Of a DNA stretch of 64,000 bases, positions 1 through 10,892 are shown piece by piece (the first letter of the stretch is position 1; the number at the start of each line of letters is the position of its first letter). The DNA is from Mycocentrospora acerina. Lineage: Eukaryota > Ascomycota > Dothideomycetes > Pleosporales. Below the pieces are notes generated by a model that did not search any database, had not been told where the DNA came from, and saw only the letters and a list, made by a program, of their open reading frames with translations. The position numbers and the translations under genes were made by a program. The stretch spans positions 559,189 to 623,188 of the forward strand of contig JAKUHH010000068.1 of NCBI GenBank assembly GCA_022701365.1, written 5' to 3'.

Positions 1-1
1 G

Positions 2-1204
2 ATCAATCATTCAGCTCACCAAAGACTCTTCCTATCTTGCTATATTCTGGAATATCAACAAGCAATTTTGTTAGCCCGAGAACCTCAGCAATGCCTCATT
101 CAGGAACTGGGCAGCAACCTGCCAATTCCAGCACACTACTCTATTTGGGAATCTCCAAGTGTAGCCAAATGGATTGTCACGACTCAGCAACACTCACACA
201 TGCCCAAGCATGTGTTTGAAGCTCACTCCAACTTAACCGCTGTATCTTTTGATCCTTTCCAGTCATCCGTCCTCATTGCGGCGCAATATAATCACTTCGG
301 TACTCCTAGGCCTTATCTAGCTCCGATTCTAGCCATCAATTCGGAAGGACTTCTCGACACCTCGCTCATCACGAGACACAAACTTCTCACAGCAAAGCTC
401 CTCCAAGTGGTTCCTATTCGTGCACTGTTGGCTGTATCTGGCGAATCATGGGTTCTAAACGAGAAGATTCTTCCTGCACAGGATTTCTCTGATCTTGATA
501 CTACACTGAGGGCATGGATCACGCAATTCTGGTCATCTTCTCCAGATGATTCATACGCCGTCTTTCCTCGAGAAGCTCTTTCTCTTTCAATCGCCATACT
601 CCAGCAAGCATTAGTTCAAGGACCGGACTATCTTACGTCTGAAATGGGAGCTGATATGGGCCTGTACTTTGCAGGCTTGGTTGTTTGGGCCGCAGTAGTA
701 TCAGCAACCACGAGAGTTATGGGGATTCAGCATGTATCAGAGCCACGATGCTCATTGCAGTCATCAGTGCCGATTAATCCAGGAATGGTTGTGCCCATGC
801 CTTCGACCCCAACGCCGATATTTCCATACGACCCATCTTTGACGTCAAGTCCAACCCAACCCACAAACCTTTGTCTGAATGTCGATCAAGGCACCTTTTC
901 TGTTGAAGTAGGTTCATTCGACAACAGCGTTCTACTTCCCCACTCTCAGCTCAACCAAATTATCGACCTATTCCTCTCTACCACTCTCCAAGAACTCGAT
1001 TGCTATTCATCTCCCGACACTGTTTTAGAGTGTCAAAGTGGCTGCACAAATCTGCTTTTGTGGGTCAAAATGCGTCTCCTTGGCGAAGAGAGCGTTCATG
1101 CCCACATTGACAGTGGTGTTGAGGGACACGGAGAACTACTAAACAGTGTTGTTGTTTCTTTGGAAAGAATTCTTTCCAAAGGCTGGCAAGGGTGGGGCAT
1201 CTAA
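2..1204 (+). CDS. Fungal-specific transcription factor, C-terminal part (5' truncated)
   Basis: The frame is already open at the left edge and runs to a TAA at 1202-1204, giving 400 visible residues, so the N-terminal DNA-binding part lies outside the window. The visible start, with a run like RLFLSCYILEYQQ, resembles the middle of the fungal transcription factor domain (PF04082 type). The low-complexity Ser/Thr/Pro middle and the end, SLERILSKGWQGWGI, match the usual end of C2H2-plus-fungal-domain regulators. No intron is needed in the visible part. I infer a nuclear transcription regulator; its zinc-finger type cannot be seen here. A similar end also occurs in Zn2Cys6 regulators. Confidence 0.75.
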   Translation: MNHSAHQRLFLSCYILEYQQAILLAREPQQCLIQELGSNLPIPAHYSIWESPSVAKWIVTTQQHSHMPKHVFEAHSNLTAVSFDPFQSSVLIAAQYNHFGTPRPYLAPILAINSEGLLDTSLITRHKLLTAKLLQVVPIRALLAVSGESWVLNEKILPAQDFSDLDTTLRAWITQFWSSSPDDSYAVFPREALSLSIAILQQALVQGPDYLTSEMGADMGLYFAGLVVWAAVVSATTRVMGIQHVSEPRCSLQSSVPINPGMVVPMPSTPTPIFPYDPSLTSSPTQPTNLCLNVDQGTFSVEVGSFDNSVLLPHSQLNQIIDLFLSTTLQELDCYSSPDTVLECQSGCTNLLLWVKMRLLGEESVHAHIDSGVEGHGELLNSVVVSLERILSKGWQGWGI

Positions 1205-2532
1205 GCAAACAAACTCACGCGCCCACCTTCGTCTGGCTTGGAAGCCGTCCATGATCACTTCAGACACTTCCTTTGCGACGATACTCCAATGTCTGCCACC
1301 TACAACATGTCCATGTGTATTTGGCACATGTTCTGTTCTTCCCTTTGGCAACTTACCATTTCGTTGTGGACTTCTTTCATATTGCATTGCGTTGAACTGC
1401 CTGTCTTTCGTTACGCAGTCCATCCTGTCATCTCCAGTGTGCATTTCCAGCAACTTAGTATTTGAGCAATTTTTGCATAGCATGACGGCCGCGACAGCAT
1501 GACGGATGATTACGGACTCGATACCCGGTTTTTGTTAGCTTTTTCTTTTCTTTCTTCTTCTGACTCTTCTTCTCCATTCGCTTGATACCCTAGGTCTGTT
1601 TACGGCCGCTTTTCTTACACAATCGCTTGATACCCTGTGCTGTTGCGAACAGCTTTTATTGTTTTTTTTACTTAGCTCGAAGAATAAAAGTTTTCTTTTG
1701 CAACTTCCACTTGCGATTTAATCATGTATTGGTACTTTGACTCGAAGAATATTTGTAGTCTCCAAATTGAGTGTACAAACCTCAAAAAAAGGTTCAAGTA
1801 AGAATGAATGTATGATATGGTTGGTGTATTACTTTTATTAGATGAAGAGGGGAGCATGGGTGGATACATGGATGAAGACATGGGTGGCATCGTATTGGAT
1901 CCGGGACATAGAAGATCCCTAGCAAGACTATTGTTATAACTAGGTAGAAGAGTACTGGGAGATGCGTATGAGAGTATGCCATTTACTTGTGACAACCATT
2001 TCATTCTTTTGTGAAGATTACTATTGAAACTCTACTTGTGCACACTTGATTCATCAATAGTAATAAATACGAGCCGCCGGACTCTGCGGAACAGTGCATC
2101 TGATCCTACTAACAACGTAGAGATTACTCATACATATACACAGCAAGGGCGTTACTGATCATCCAGGCGACCCGAATAGAGTCAGACAAAAGATGGAACG
2201 GGTTGGATTATTTGACTGGAAGAGTATAGTTTCTCCTAGGCTTAACAGCGCCGCGGATCTTTCCATTCTTTGCGTGTGTATCACCACAACTACAAGTCGA
2301 GAGGTGTGAGAATCAGAGGCTAGCCAGGTCTAGGGACGAAGCGGGCGAACAAGCGGTTCGCACTAACGGTCCTAGCGAGTCAAGTGTGGGGCGGGGCCGA
2401 GGCATCGTGTCGTGAAGCATGCGGGCAAGGTAGCTTGTAAGCTTGTGATATGGACTGAAGGTCGTGGATGACATTTTCCGTCTTCCTGCTCACTCCATTG
2501 CTGCCTCCTTCATCCCCCGCCATCCAGACAAC
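1205..2532. other. Intergenic, 1.3 kb, no supported gene
   Basis: This is the spacer between the transcription factor 3' end and the aldehyde dehydrogenase. It holds a perfect 14-bp direct repeat (TCGCTTGATACCCT) at 1578-1591 and 1623-1636 in the downstream region of the first gene. The last 250 bp are GC-richer and probably form the dehydrogenase promoter and leader. Small open frames here have no coding character. Confidence 0.6.
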
Positions 2533-4201
2533 ATGGCTGAAATCCCGCCCTTTGAGCACACGTCGCTCGACGACATCCCCACGACATGCGCCAAGGTACG
2601 CGCCAGCTTCCTCTCCCACAAGACACGCCCCCTCGAGTTCCGCATCCAGCAGCTGCGCAAGCTGTACTGGGCCTTCAAGGACAATGAGGCGCTCATCACC
2701 GAGGCCTGCAAGCGGGATCTGGGCAAGTCGTCGTTTGAGACGTATCTGGTCGAGATCTCGTGGTGCATGAACGACTGCGTGTGGATGGCCAACAACCTGC
2801 CACGCTTTGCAAAGGACGAGACGCCCGCCGACATCCCCTTCACCAACAAGTTTGTCGGCCCGCGCATCCGCAAGGACCCGCTGGGCACCGTGCTCATCAT
2901 TGGAGCCTACAACTTCCCCTTCCAGCTGTCCATTGGCCCTCTGATTGGCGCCATTGCTGCCGGCTGCACCGCCATCCTCAAGCCCTCGGAGAGCGCACCT
3001 TTTGCTGCCTCAGTCATCCAGAAGATCCTCGCCTCGGCGCTCGACCCCGAGTGCTACACGGTCATCCAGGGTGCCATCCCCGAGACAACGGCCGTGCTTG
3101 ACCAGAAGTGGGACAAGATCTTCTACACGGGCTCTGAGAATGTCGCCAAGATCATTGCAAAGAAGGCAGCAGAGACGCTGACCCCGCTGACCCTGGAGCT
3201 GGGTGGCAGGAACCCCGCCATCATCACAAAGAATGCAGACCCTAAGCTTGCGGCGAAGCGTCTGTTGTGGGCCAAGACGCTGAACGCCGGCCAGGTCTGT
3301 GTCAGCCAGAACTGCACCTTTATCGACCGTGAAATACTCCCGGCCTTTATCCAGGAGTTGAAGAACGCCCTGGCCGAGTTCTACCCCCAGGGTGCCCGCA
3401 ACTCGCCAGACTACGGTCGCATTGTCAACCTCCGCCAGTTCCAGCGATTGAAGAAGATGGTCGACTCCAGCAGCGGCAAGATTGTCGTCGGCGGACATAT
3501 GGACGAGAGCGATTTGTTCATCGAGCCCACTGTCATCCAAGTCGACAGCGTCAACGACAGCTTGCTCACAGATGAAAGCTTTGGCCCACTGCTACCTATC
3601 CTCCCGGTCACTGATCTTGACGAGGCTATTAGGATTGCAAATGAAGTGCACGACACCCCTCTTGGTACATATGCTTTTGGCACAAAGGCAGAGATGGAGA
3701 AAGGTATATCTTTACACCTTATCCCCACTATAGATCCTCGTTACTAATTCAATCACCCCAGTCCTTAACCAAACCCGCTCTGGCGGCGCCTCCCTCAACG
3801 ACGGCTTCTTCCACGCCTCCATCCCCACCCTGGCCTTTGGTGGTGTTGGCTCCTCAGGCCAGGGCGCCTACCGTGGCAAGGCTTCTTTCGACGTCTTCAC
3901 TCATCGTCGCTCCGTCACCACAACACCTGCTTGGCTCGAGAGCATGATGGACGTCAGGTACCCACCCTATTCACTCAAAAAGCAAAAGAAGGTTGCTGGC
4001 ATGAGTGAGATCAAGCCCAACTTTGATCGTCAAGGTAGGACGTTAGGATGGGGTAGTTGGTTCTTGGGGCTATTGGGTCTAAAGAGTTTGGCTGTCGTGA
4101 TAGGTTAGTATACATCTATGCGGTTGAAAGAAAGTCAACATTAATTTCATGCAGCCGCAATCGGTGTTCGGCTTTATCTACAGAAAAGGGCAAAGTTGTA
4201 G
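2533..4201 (+). CDS. Fatty aldehyde dehydrogenase, HFD1-like, tail-anchored
   Basis: Class 3-type aldehyde dehydrogenase that oxidises long-chain aldehydes to acids with NAD(P). Joined exons are 2533-3703, 3762-4103 and 4155-4201, giving 519 residues. The start is the ATG at 2533 (MAEIPPFEHTS); the frame is open further upstream but has no earlier ATG. Visible motifs are the catalytic Cys256 in NAGQVCVSQNC, the general base Glu222 in LELGGRNPAI, and the cofactor loop FYTGSENVAK. The tiny third exon completes a hydrophobic C-terminal segment (LAVVIAAIGVRLYLQ) ending in basic residues. That is the tail anchor expected for the HFD1 group at lipid droplets, ER or the mitochondrial outer membrane; the location is inferred. 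Without the second intron the protein would stop just inside this anchor. Confidence 0.92.
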
Positions 4202-4762
4202 AATGTGTAGGTAATCGTAATCGATAATACAGCCCTGTGAAAAAATTGAATCCTGAGGAGTCTCGAGGGAAACGTAGTACACGAAAACAAGTAGTTTATG
4301 ATGAGCCAATCCCCCGCAAAGCGCAAACAGTTTATGAAATAAGTCTATCAACAAAAGAAGAGAAAGAGACAATTACGAAGACGAGTTTGTAATTTGCACG
4401 CCCAAAACACACAATCCCTACTGTTTGTACCAACTCAGCCAGTCAATCTGCCTCTCCAACTTTTCGTAGAACCCTCTTCTTCCAAGCGAACTTTTCCGTC
4501 TCGTACCTACCATTTAACCCACAAACCCACGACAGCAAACCTACAGCACCAAACGAGCAGAGGACTTATATATCTCTTCCTATCGCTTTGTATTAAGAAA
4601 CCAAGCTGGTGTTCCAGAAAAAAAAACCCAGTGTTTCACGCCGATTCTTCAAAGTAGGCTGTGCTCTGCAACGTGAAAGAAAGAACTTAGCATTGCGCCG
4701 AGACATTGAAGCAACAAGACTAAGAGAGGAAACAGCGAAAGCAACGGCGAATCTTGTCTCTC
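4202..4762. other. Intergenic, 0.56 kb
   Basis: Spacer downstream of the aldehyde dehydrogenase and upstream of the poly-serine ORF. It contains A-rich and CT-rich leader-like sequence. No gene is seen. Confidence 0.5.
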
Positions 4763-5632
4763 ATGGCACCATTCTTGAAGCACAAGCGCAAGCACAAGCA
4801 AAAAAGCGAACAGTATTCGTATGAACGGCACTACTCTTCGTCGTTGTCTTCGTCATCTTCATCCTCCTCTTCGTCTTCGTCATCTTCATCCTCCTCTTCG
4901 TCTTCGTTTTCATTTGCATTCACATCTTCATCTTCATCTCCATCGTTCTCACCACCGCCATCCCCAACCACGCCTCTCTCCACCAACCCCCAGGCCTTCT
5001 TCCACCGCCCTACCCAACCCCGCAAACAGCCGCATATGCGCCACCCCAACAGTACCTTGGACCACATCCCCGAACACAGCATCCGCTCGTCGTACTCGTC
5101 CACTTACGCTGACCCATATCTACACTCACACATCCAACCCCCCTTCGCTGTCCCCCATTACTCCCCCCACGACGAGCAGGTAGAATCGCGCATGCGTGCG
5201 CACCTGCCAGACTGGTTTGTCAACGCGCCTTCACGCGACGTTTCTGGGAGGAGGGAGTGGAGAGCGCATGCGGTGCATGGGAGTATGGTGAGGGATTTTT
5301 GGGTCGTGGAGGAGAGAGGGATGATGCGGTGGGGAGGAGGGGAGGTGGATGTAGATAGGGAGAGGGAGGCTGAGATAATTTTTGACAGAGAGGTGGAGAG
5401 GAGGGTGAGGAGCAGTTTGGAGAGGAGTGGGCGGGTTGGGGTGGTGGAGGTGGTGCCGAGGGGTGAGGTAGGGGGAGAGGACGGGAGAAAGAACGGCAAA
5501 GAGGGGAAAAGGGAAAAGGAGAGGGACAAGGGAAAAGGGAACAAGGCGTCAGCAAGGAAGGGCGAGCAGATGGAAGTGGCAAGGCTCAAGCGGGCTGGAG
5601 GGCTTGTTGTCAGACGTGGCGGGTGGAAATGA
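4763..5632 (+). CDS. Hypothetical protein with poly-serine tract
   Basis: A single-exon frame of 289 residues from the ATG at 4763. The N-terminus is basic (FLKHKRKHKQK) and is followed by about 24 nearly uninterrupted serines (residues about 25-48). Then comes a Pro/His-rich stretch, then a region with more normal composition (AHLPDWFVNAPSRDVSGRRE, about 150-220), and finally a highly charged Glu/Lys/Arg tail. No known domain is recognised. The central DWFVNAPSRD region is the only part that looks conserved-like. The serine tract is encoded by a 27-bp tandem repeat, so its length probably varies between strains. The simple composition leaves real doubt that this is a gene. Confidence 0.45.
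   Translation: MAPFLKHKRKHKQKSEQYSYERHYSSSLSSSSSSSSSSSSSSSSSSSSFSFAFTSSSSSPSFSPPPSPTTPLSTNPQAFFHRPTQPRKQPHMRHPNSTLDHIPEHSIRSSYSSTYADPYLHSHIQPPFAVPHYSPHDEQVESRMRAHLPDWFVNAPSRDVSGRREWRAHAVHGSMVRDFWVVEERGMMRWGGGEVDVDREREAEIIFDREVERRVRSSLERSGRVGVVEVVPRGEVGGEDGRKNGKEGKREKERDKGKGNKASARKGEQMEVARLKRAGGLVVRRGGWK
4846..4899 (+). repeat. 27-bp coding minisatellite, two perfect copies
   Basis: The 27-base unit beginning GTCTTCGTCATCTTC is present at 4846-4872 and again without change at 4873-4899, with a partial third copy after it. It encodes the serine run of the surrounding ORF. Confidence 0.85.
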
Positions 5633-6244
5633 GCATGTCCCGTTGTCGTCGTACAAGTGGGGGGTACCTGAGCGAGCGAGCGAGAAATACGAAATGAGCG
5701 CTTATTACCATAGAAACTCATCGAATCTTTCCAAAACCAATAGAAATCTCTAAATATTTCTTACACTAGCGGAAAATACCCTAATTATCTGTTGGCAGGT
5801 TTATTAATCATCCATCTATTCGCTCAACTGAACAAATTTAAATTAGAATACTCACTTCGTCAGGATTTCTATCATCAGCTATGGGATACTTCCGTATCTC
5901 TCGCCCACTCAGGCATCCCCCTTGTAATCGACTCAGAAGACACCATACTCCACTCTGTGTATCAGATATGGGGCGAGATTAAACAGTATAGCACGTGATA
6001 TCATATTACTGAACAAGTCAAATCACAAACATGTTTCAAAAACTTCATTCGTCAGGAATGACATTGCTATTTACAGTAGAAACCGAGGTGATGCTACACT
6101 AGCGGCCACGGACAAAAAATATGGGACTAGCCCTTGAAGAAAATTTTGAACATATCGTATCCTAATCCTTAGGGGTGTAGGGAGGAGAGAGAGAGAGTCT
6201 AAAGTGACAACGCCTCTGCTATGCTATCATCAAAGAGTGGTCGC
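5633..6244. other. Intergenic, 0.6 kb, between convergent genes
   Basis: AT-richer spacer between the 3' ends of the poly-serine ORF (plus) and the LPMO (minus). No gene is seen; it presumably holds both 3' untranslated regions. Confidence 0.5.
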
Positions 6245-7326
6245 TTAAGCGAACTCACGAGCGTGGCGGCGGGCCTTGCTGGCAGCGGTGCCAGTGGTTG
6301 CGCGGAGCCAGGTGATGAACTGGGCAATGGTGAACTTCTCAGGGAGAGTAGATCCAGAGCCGGAGCCAGAACCCGAGCCGGAGCCCGAAGTGGCCGAGGG
6401 AGCAGGGGCAGCGGAGGTGGCAGAAGGAGCAGCAGAGGTAGGAGCGGGAGACTCCTCCTTGACGGGGGTGGCAGTGGCGGAGGGAGCGGCGGTGGCAGAA
6501 GGAGCCGACGAGGAGACGGGGGCGGCGGTGGCAGATGCTGAGGGAGCAGCGCTGGCCGAAGGAGCGGGGGATGAGCCGCTGCTGGCACCGTCCCAGACCT
6601 TGGGGCCGGGAATGGGGTAGGTGGTCTTGCCAGCGTAGATGTCGAATAAGACACCCGCGTCAGTGGCAGAGTATGCCTTAGTGAGGTCGACACCGGATGG
6701 GAGGGTAGCGGAGCCACCAGTGACCTTGATCTGACCGCAGCCGTTGTAGAACTGGGCACCCTTGGCACGGTTGCCCTCGTGGAGAGCAATGATCTCGGGG
6801 CGGATCAGGTAGTCGCCAGCAGCGAGGTTGGGGAGGGTGATGGAGATTTGTCCCTTGTTGGCAATGAACTTCTCGACGGCCCACTTGCCATCGGTAAGAC
6901 CCTCCTCGAAGATCTTGACCCAGACGTCACCCTGACCGTTGGAGGCAGCAGGGGCAACGTAGACCATGACGGGACCCTTGTGGGACTGCAAAGGACTGTT
7001 AGCTGAGGTTCTCAATCATGAAAGCGAGAAAAACGTACGGCAGCAATGGGCTCATCAGCGTCGCCGCTGGTGGTGGCCGGGTCGTTGTGGTGCCACTGGA
7101 AAGTGACATCAGAGCCAGCAGCAATCTCGACCTGGTCGGCAGTCTTGGTTCCACCGTTGCAGATCATGGAAGTGGAGGTGACATCGAGAATGGGGTTGTT
7201 GCCGTTGGAGGGAGTCTGGACAGCAAAGTGCTGGCCTTGGTCCTTGCCGCCAATGACAAAGCTCTGGAAGGTGGTGTGGGCGGCGGCGAGCTGCGCAGCA
7301 GCGAGAGCGGCGTAAGCGTACTTCAT
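6245..7326 (-). CDS. AA9 lytic polysaccharide monooxygenase (GH61 type)
   Basis: Secreted copper enzyme that cleaves cellulose or related glucans oxidatively. Exons are complement 7326-7039 and 6985-6245 (intron 7038-6986), giving 342 residues. A 16-residue signal peptide ends just before His17 (HTTFQSF), the N-terminal copper-brace histidine. The second brace histidine is His98 in [11 protein letters not shown], and the H-x-Q-x-Y signature follows as His165 (ALHEG), Gln174 and Tyr176 (AQFYNGC). A probable disulfide joins the Cys in MICNGG with the Cys in FYNGCGQ. After the catalytic domain comes an Ala/Ser/Pro-rich linker, a (GS)n run, and a C-terminal segment [15 protein letters not shown] plus RRHAREF. 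That tail replaces a CBM1 and occurs on many fungal AA9 proteins. A role in plant cell wall attack is inferred. Confidence 0.95.
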
Positions 7327-9133
7327 GTTGATGGTGTTGGGTTGGGTTGGGTTGGATGAATTGGATAGGATCGAACAGTTGAAATGTTCAAAAAATGGTT
7401 CAAATGAAGAGACGAATGAGTGAAAATGAGCGTATGCTAAAGAGCGTGTTGAAAATGAATGTCAGCGTCAAGCTTGATGCCCTTTCAACAGGAATGGCAT
7501 GCTGTCTCTTATATGCGAACCGCATGCCCGGCACACACCCAGTCTGACATCCATAGCGCGATCGTGGCACTGTTCACCTCCAGCATTTCCCTTCAGACGG
7601 AGCTCATGTCATCTAACTGCCGCCAGCGCTAGTTGCTGTTTCGCAAAAGTGGCTGCCGTTGGTTGCCACAACACGGCAGCACAAGGCCAGAACAAGGCTG
7701 GCCTGATCCTTCGACCCATAGTTCTTTCATTGTGGGAGGAGAGTCAGATGTCGGTTCTATGCATGTCCCTTCTATGATGTTCAGGGGTGAGAGAATTGTC
7801 GAATAGTAGTCGAGTATTCTTGGTATCCTGAAACGTGCCCGAAATTAATTCTCGAGCGGGTAAAGCTGGACCCCTGTCTAAGCGACAATCGAAACATCGT
7901 GTTTTGCAGTGATTATGATCTCATGCCTTGTGTTCCAAGACTTGAGTGTATTCTACACTGATGGTTTTCAATTTAGAGAATACTGCTTATGCGCGAAATA
8001 TTTTCTTGGACGGTAAACACGGTCTCAGTCTCGCTTGAATCGGAAATTGCTTACGATCCTGAGCGGTGCATGACTTCTGAGACGAGTGGCATGCGTTACC
8101 ACGCGTCAGGAGGAGCGGGAGCCGTCCAAACTGGGTATGATACCGCTGAAACGGAATCCTTGAGGAGGAGATTGTGGAGCTGTGGATGTTTTATCATTTC
8201 GGAAAGTATTGTCTTCTGCGCCTGTATCATGGCGTCAGTTTTTCGCAGTGAACAAACGGCGCCTCCAGTCTTTTAGTATTGATGGACCACCGAATCTGCT
8301 CAATCTTTCTCATTGACTTGTATCACGTTGACGTAGCGGATGCACCTTGAATAGGTTGTTCGCTGTTCTGGCAGTAGCTCGTATGCATACCATATTAGCA
8401 TATCCAGTGGAAGTGACTTTACGACACTGCACTACAGTAGATAGCGATCTAATGAATTGTCGTGTTTTATCGATTGCGATCGAACATCGATGCTTGTGTT
8501 GTCGTGTGGTAGGAAAATCATTAGGAATAGCTGATTTGCACGAATTTCCGGAAGACGAAGGAATGCCGTCCTACTCGGCTAAGTTGCGAGCCTACATGTG
8601 ATTTGTTGATTTTGTCCAACCTATTTCTGAATCTGCAGGTACACTGAGAAGAGACTTTGAAAAACAAAGTTGAGAATGAATCATATGGTTGTTTACGCCA
8701 AACAAAGCCTCCACTTCAGAGAGTACTATTCTATGAAATCGGGTACGTGCAGTTGAAAAGCTCTTATCCTGCTCACAAACACGACAGCAGACTTCTGTAA
8801 GGGAATAATCTTCTCAATAGCTGTCATCCCTTTCTAAGTAGTCTAGACGTTGTGAGTAAAGTGACTGCTCAGACTTTCGATATTTGTGACGCTCGGCAAA
8901 AAATGCCTCAATGCATGACACTCTCTGTCATCATCCTCACCCCCCGATTCTGCCAGGTAGCCAAGGCACTCGATGGTCCTGATGTCAGCAAACACAGGTT
9001 TGATTGGTGCAATTTCGGGTTGCGGCAGGCCCACCAGTAGATTGAGTGAAAGTGGCGAATACAGCAGGGAGATGATGTGCCGCTGGCCTGTAACAAGGTG
9101 GCTTACATGTGGAGGGCGCTCCGCTTGGCTGTT
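7327..9133. other. Gene-poor tract, part 1
   Basis: The first several hundred bases are the likely LPMO promoter, on the minus strand. Beyond about 8000 there are only short frames on both strands with no recognisable product. I see no transposon ends or long inverted repeats. Confidence 0.4.
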
Positions 9134-9454
9134 TCATAGTTTGGATCCAGCGTCTACGATGACCATGTTACTCTTGGACAAGGTATCGAAAATTCTAACA
9201 TTACCAGCTTCTGCTTTATGGTCACCTTTTCCAGGTCCATTTTCAATGTAAATTTGCATATTCGTCTCCTGATTTGCGACTTCACCTGCGTTCTCTGCGC
9301 TGGGTGACAGCAAGCCATCTAGAATATCTGGGAATTTATACTGTATAGCACCAAGGAACCTCGATTCCACATAAACTCCCTTGAGATTGGCGGCGTCTTG
9401 GAGAGACGCAGTCGCTTGGGCACCCAAGGCTAATATGCTGAGAAAGCAGACCAC
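9134..9454 (-). pseudogene. Small secreted protein-like ORF without an ATG
   Basis: This minus frame reads through a strong signal-peptide-like segment (VVCFLSILALGAQATA), then about 88 residues of ordinary composition (GVYVESRFLGAIQYKFPD and onward) to a TGA at 9134-9136. The frame has no ATG at its 5' end. The nearest candidate is an ACG codon two codons before the listed start, where a single C-for-T change would account for a lost start. An alternative is a splice acceptor (TTTCTCAG) inside the hydrophobic part with a distant first exon, but I could not find one. The mature part has no cysteines. I do not recognise the family; it could be a decayed effector-like gene or a chance frame. 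Confidence 0.3.
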
Positions 9455-10892
9455 GATCGTTATTGCAAATCGTTTCGGTACGAGTCAATACGCCGAAACC
9501 AGCAATATGTTTGGCCAAGGGAAACGTATGGAATAAAGGCGTGTACTGGGGGTTGTGTTCCAATCACTCAGTCAACACAGCTGCATGTAGGTCATCCGAG
9601 GCGGGTTATCTGGGTAATTCGTCGGAGAATTCTGACAGACCCGGGCGAGTGTCTACAGTTGGTTGTCACATGTAGATGCGGTACAACATCATCTATAAGT
9701 ACAGTCATATAGCGGTGATACGATATATAGTTTGTACGTCGTTGCAATATTCTCGTTGACTGGTTCGTTGTCAGGCAGTTGGCTGAGTGATGACACCTGC
9801 CTGAATTGTGTCAAGGGGAGAAACCCGTTTCGCAACTACCGGTCTCAGCGACTGAATCTTGATCAGAGCACTAGACGGTTCTCTTGGTGATGTTCGGCGC
9901 AGCAACATCATATATTGGCAACAGACTATGAGAGCGTTTAACACATGTGAGTGTACTCTAGCCAAAGGCATACAGTGTAAATCAGTCCGTTATGTATGCT
10001 CTAGCCTGGAGTGGATTGAAGTACGCCAAGAGATCATCTGCTGAAGGCGGGATAGTATTCCCAACTCTAATAAACACAGACTCATGGATATACTGACTGT
10101 ACATTGGCAACTGAGTGGGTTTTTTTCTCGGGACGCTCTGCAGAGAGAGGATTATTGTTTTTATCTCGGTCATTTCGGTCATTTCGGGTGAGTTTAGGTT
10201 GCCTCTGGTGTTGTTGAAGACTACATGTACGCATGTCGTGTCAATAATTAAAATAATCGTACATGCTCTCAGAATAATGACCTTGACTTTCTCCAGTGCT
10301 CCGTATTGCTAACAGACACTTTCTTGACGGAGACAGAGTGTTTGATCCAGTCGGCGTCGTAGAAAATCAAAAAATGGCACACGTGAGACATTGCTTGAAA
10401 AGATTGGAAGTAGTTTTCGTCCTCTACAGTGCATTACGGCATGTTCCATTTTTTTGGCTAGCGGAAGTTAAGGTGATTGCCGTAGTTCCTTTGGAGCCCT
10501 GACACTGCCAAAATGTTGGCACTGCTGTATTAGTTTATAATTGCAATCGTATGTTTTCACTAGGTAAACCAAGGTATCTTATTTTTTTTACATGTAACCA
10601 ACAATGGACTCTAAGATATAATGAATAAGCTTTATCGTCGCCTCAGGATATTCTGTTCTTGTAGTATATTCGTATTGCGAGTATAATTTGGCAAGTTGTA
10701 GTCATCTTGGTGAAGTCGAGCCATCGGCTTGACAACCGTTAACTAAATAGCAAAATTACTCAACTGTTTTTCGTACCACCTATTATCGACTCGTAGCGAG
10801 TGGTCTATACAGTGAAAAATTCGCATTTTTGGTTTGAAGACTGAGAGGTAGGTATCATGCATACACATGCGTAGTTGTATCCTCGTTTGTTC
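9455..10892. other. Gene-poor tract, part 2
   Basis: No supported gene. Only short frames occur, with no repeats or RNA genes seen. It separates the secreted-protein-like ORF from the multi-exon relic. Confidence 0.4.
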
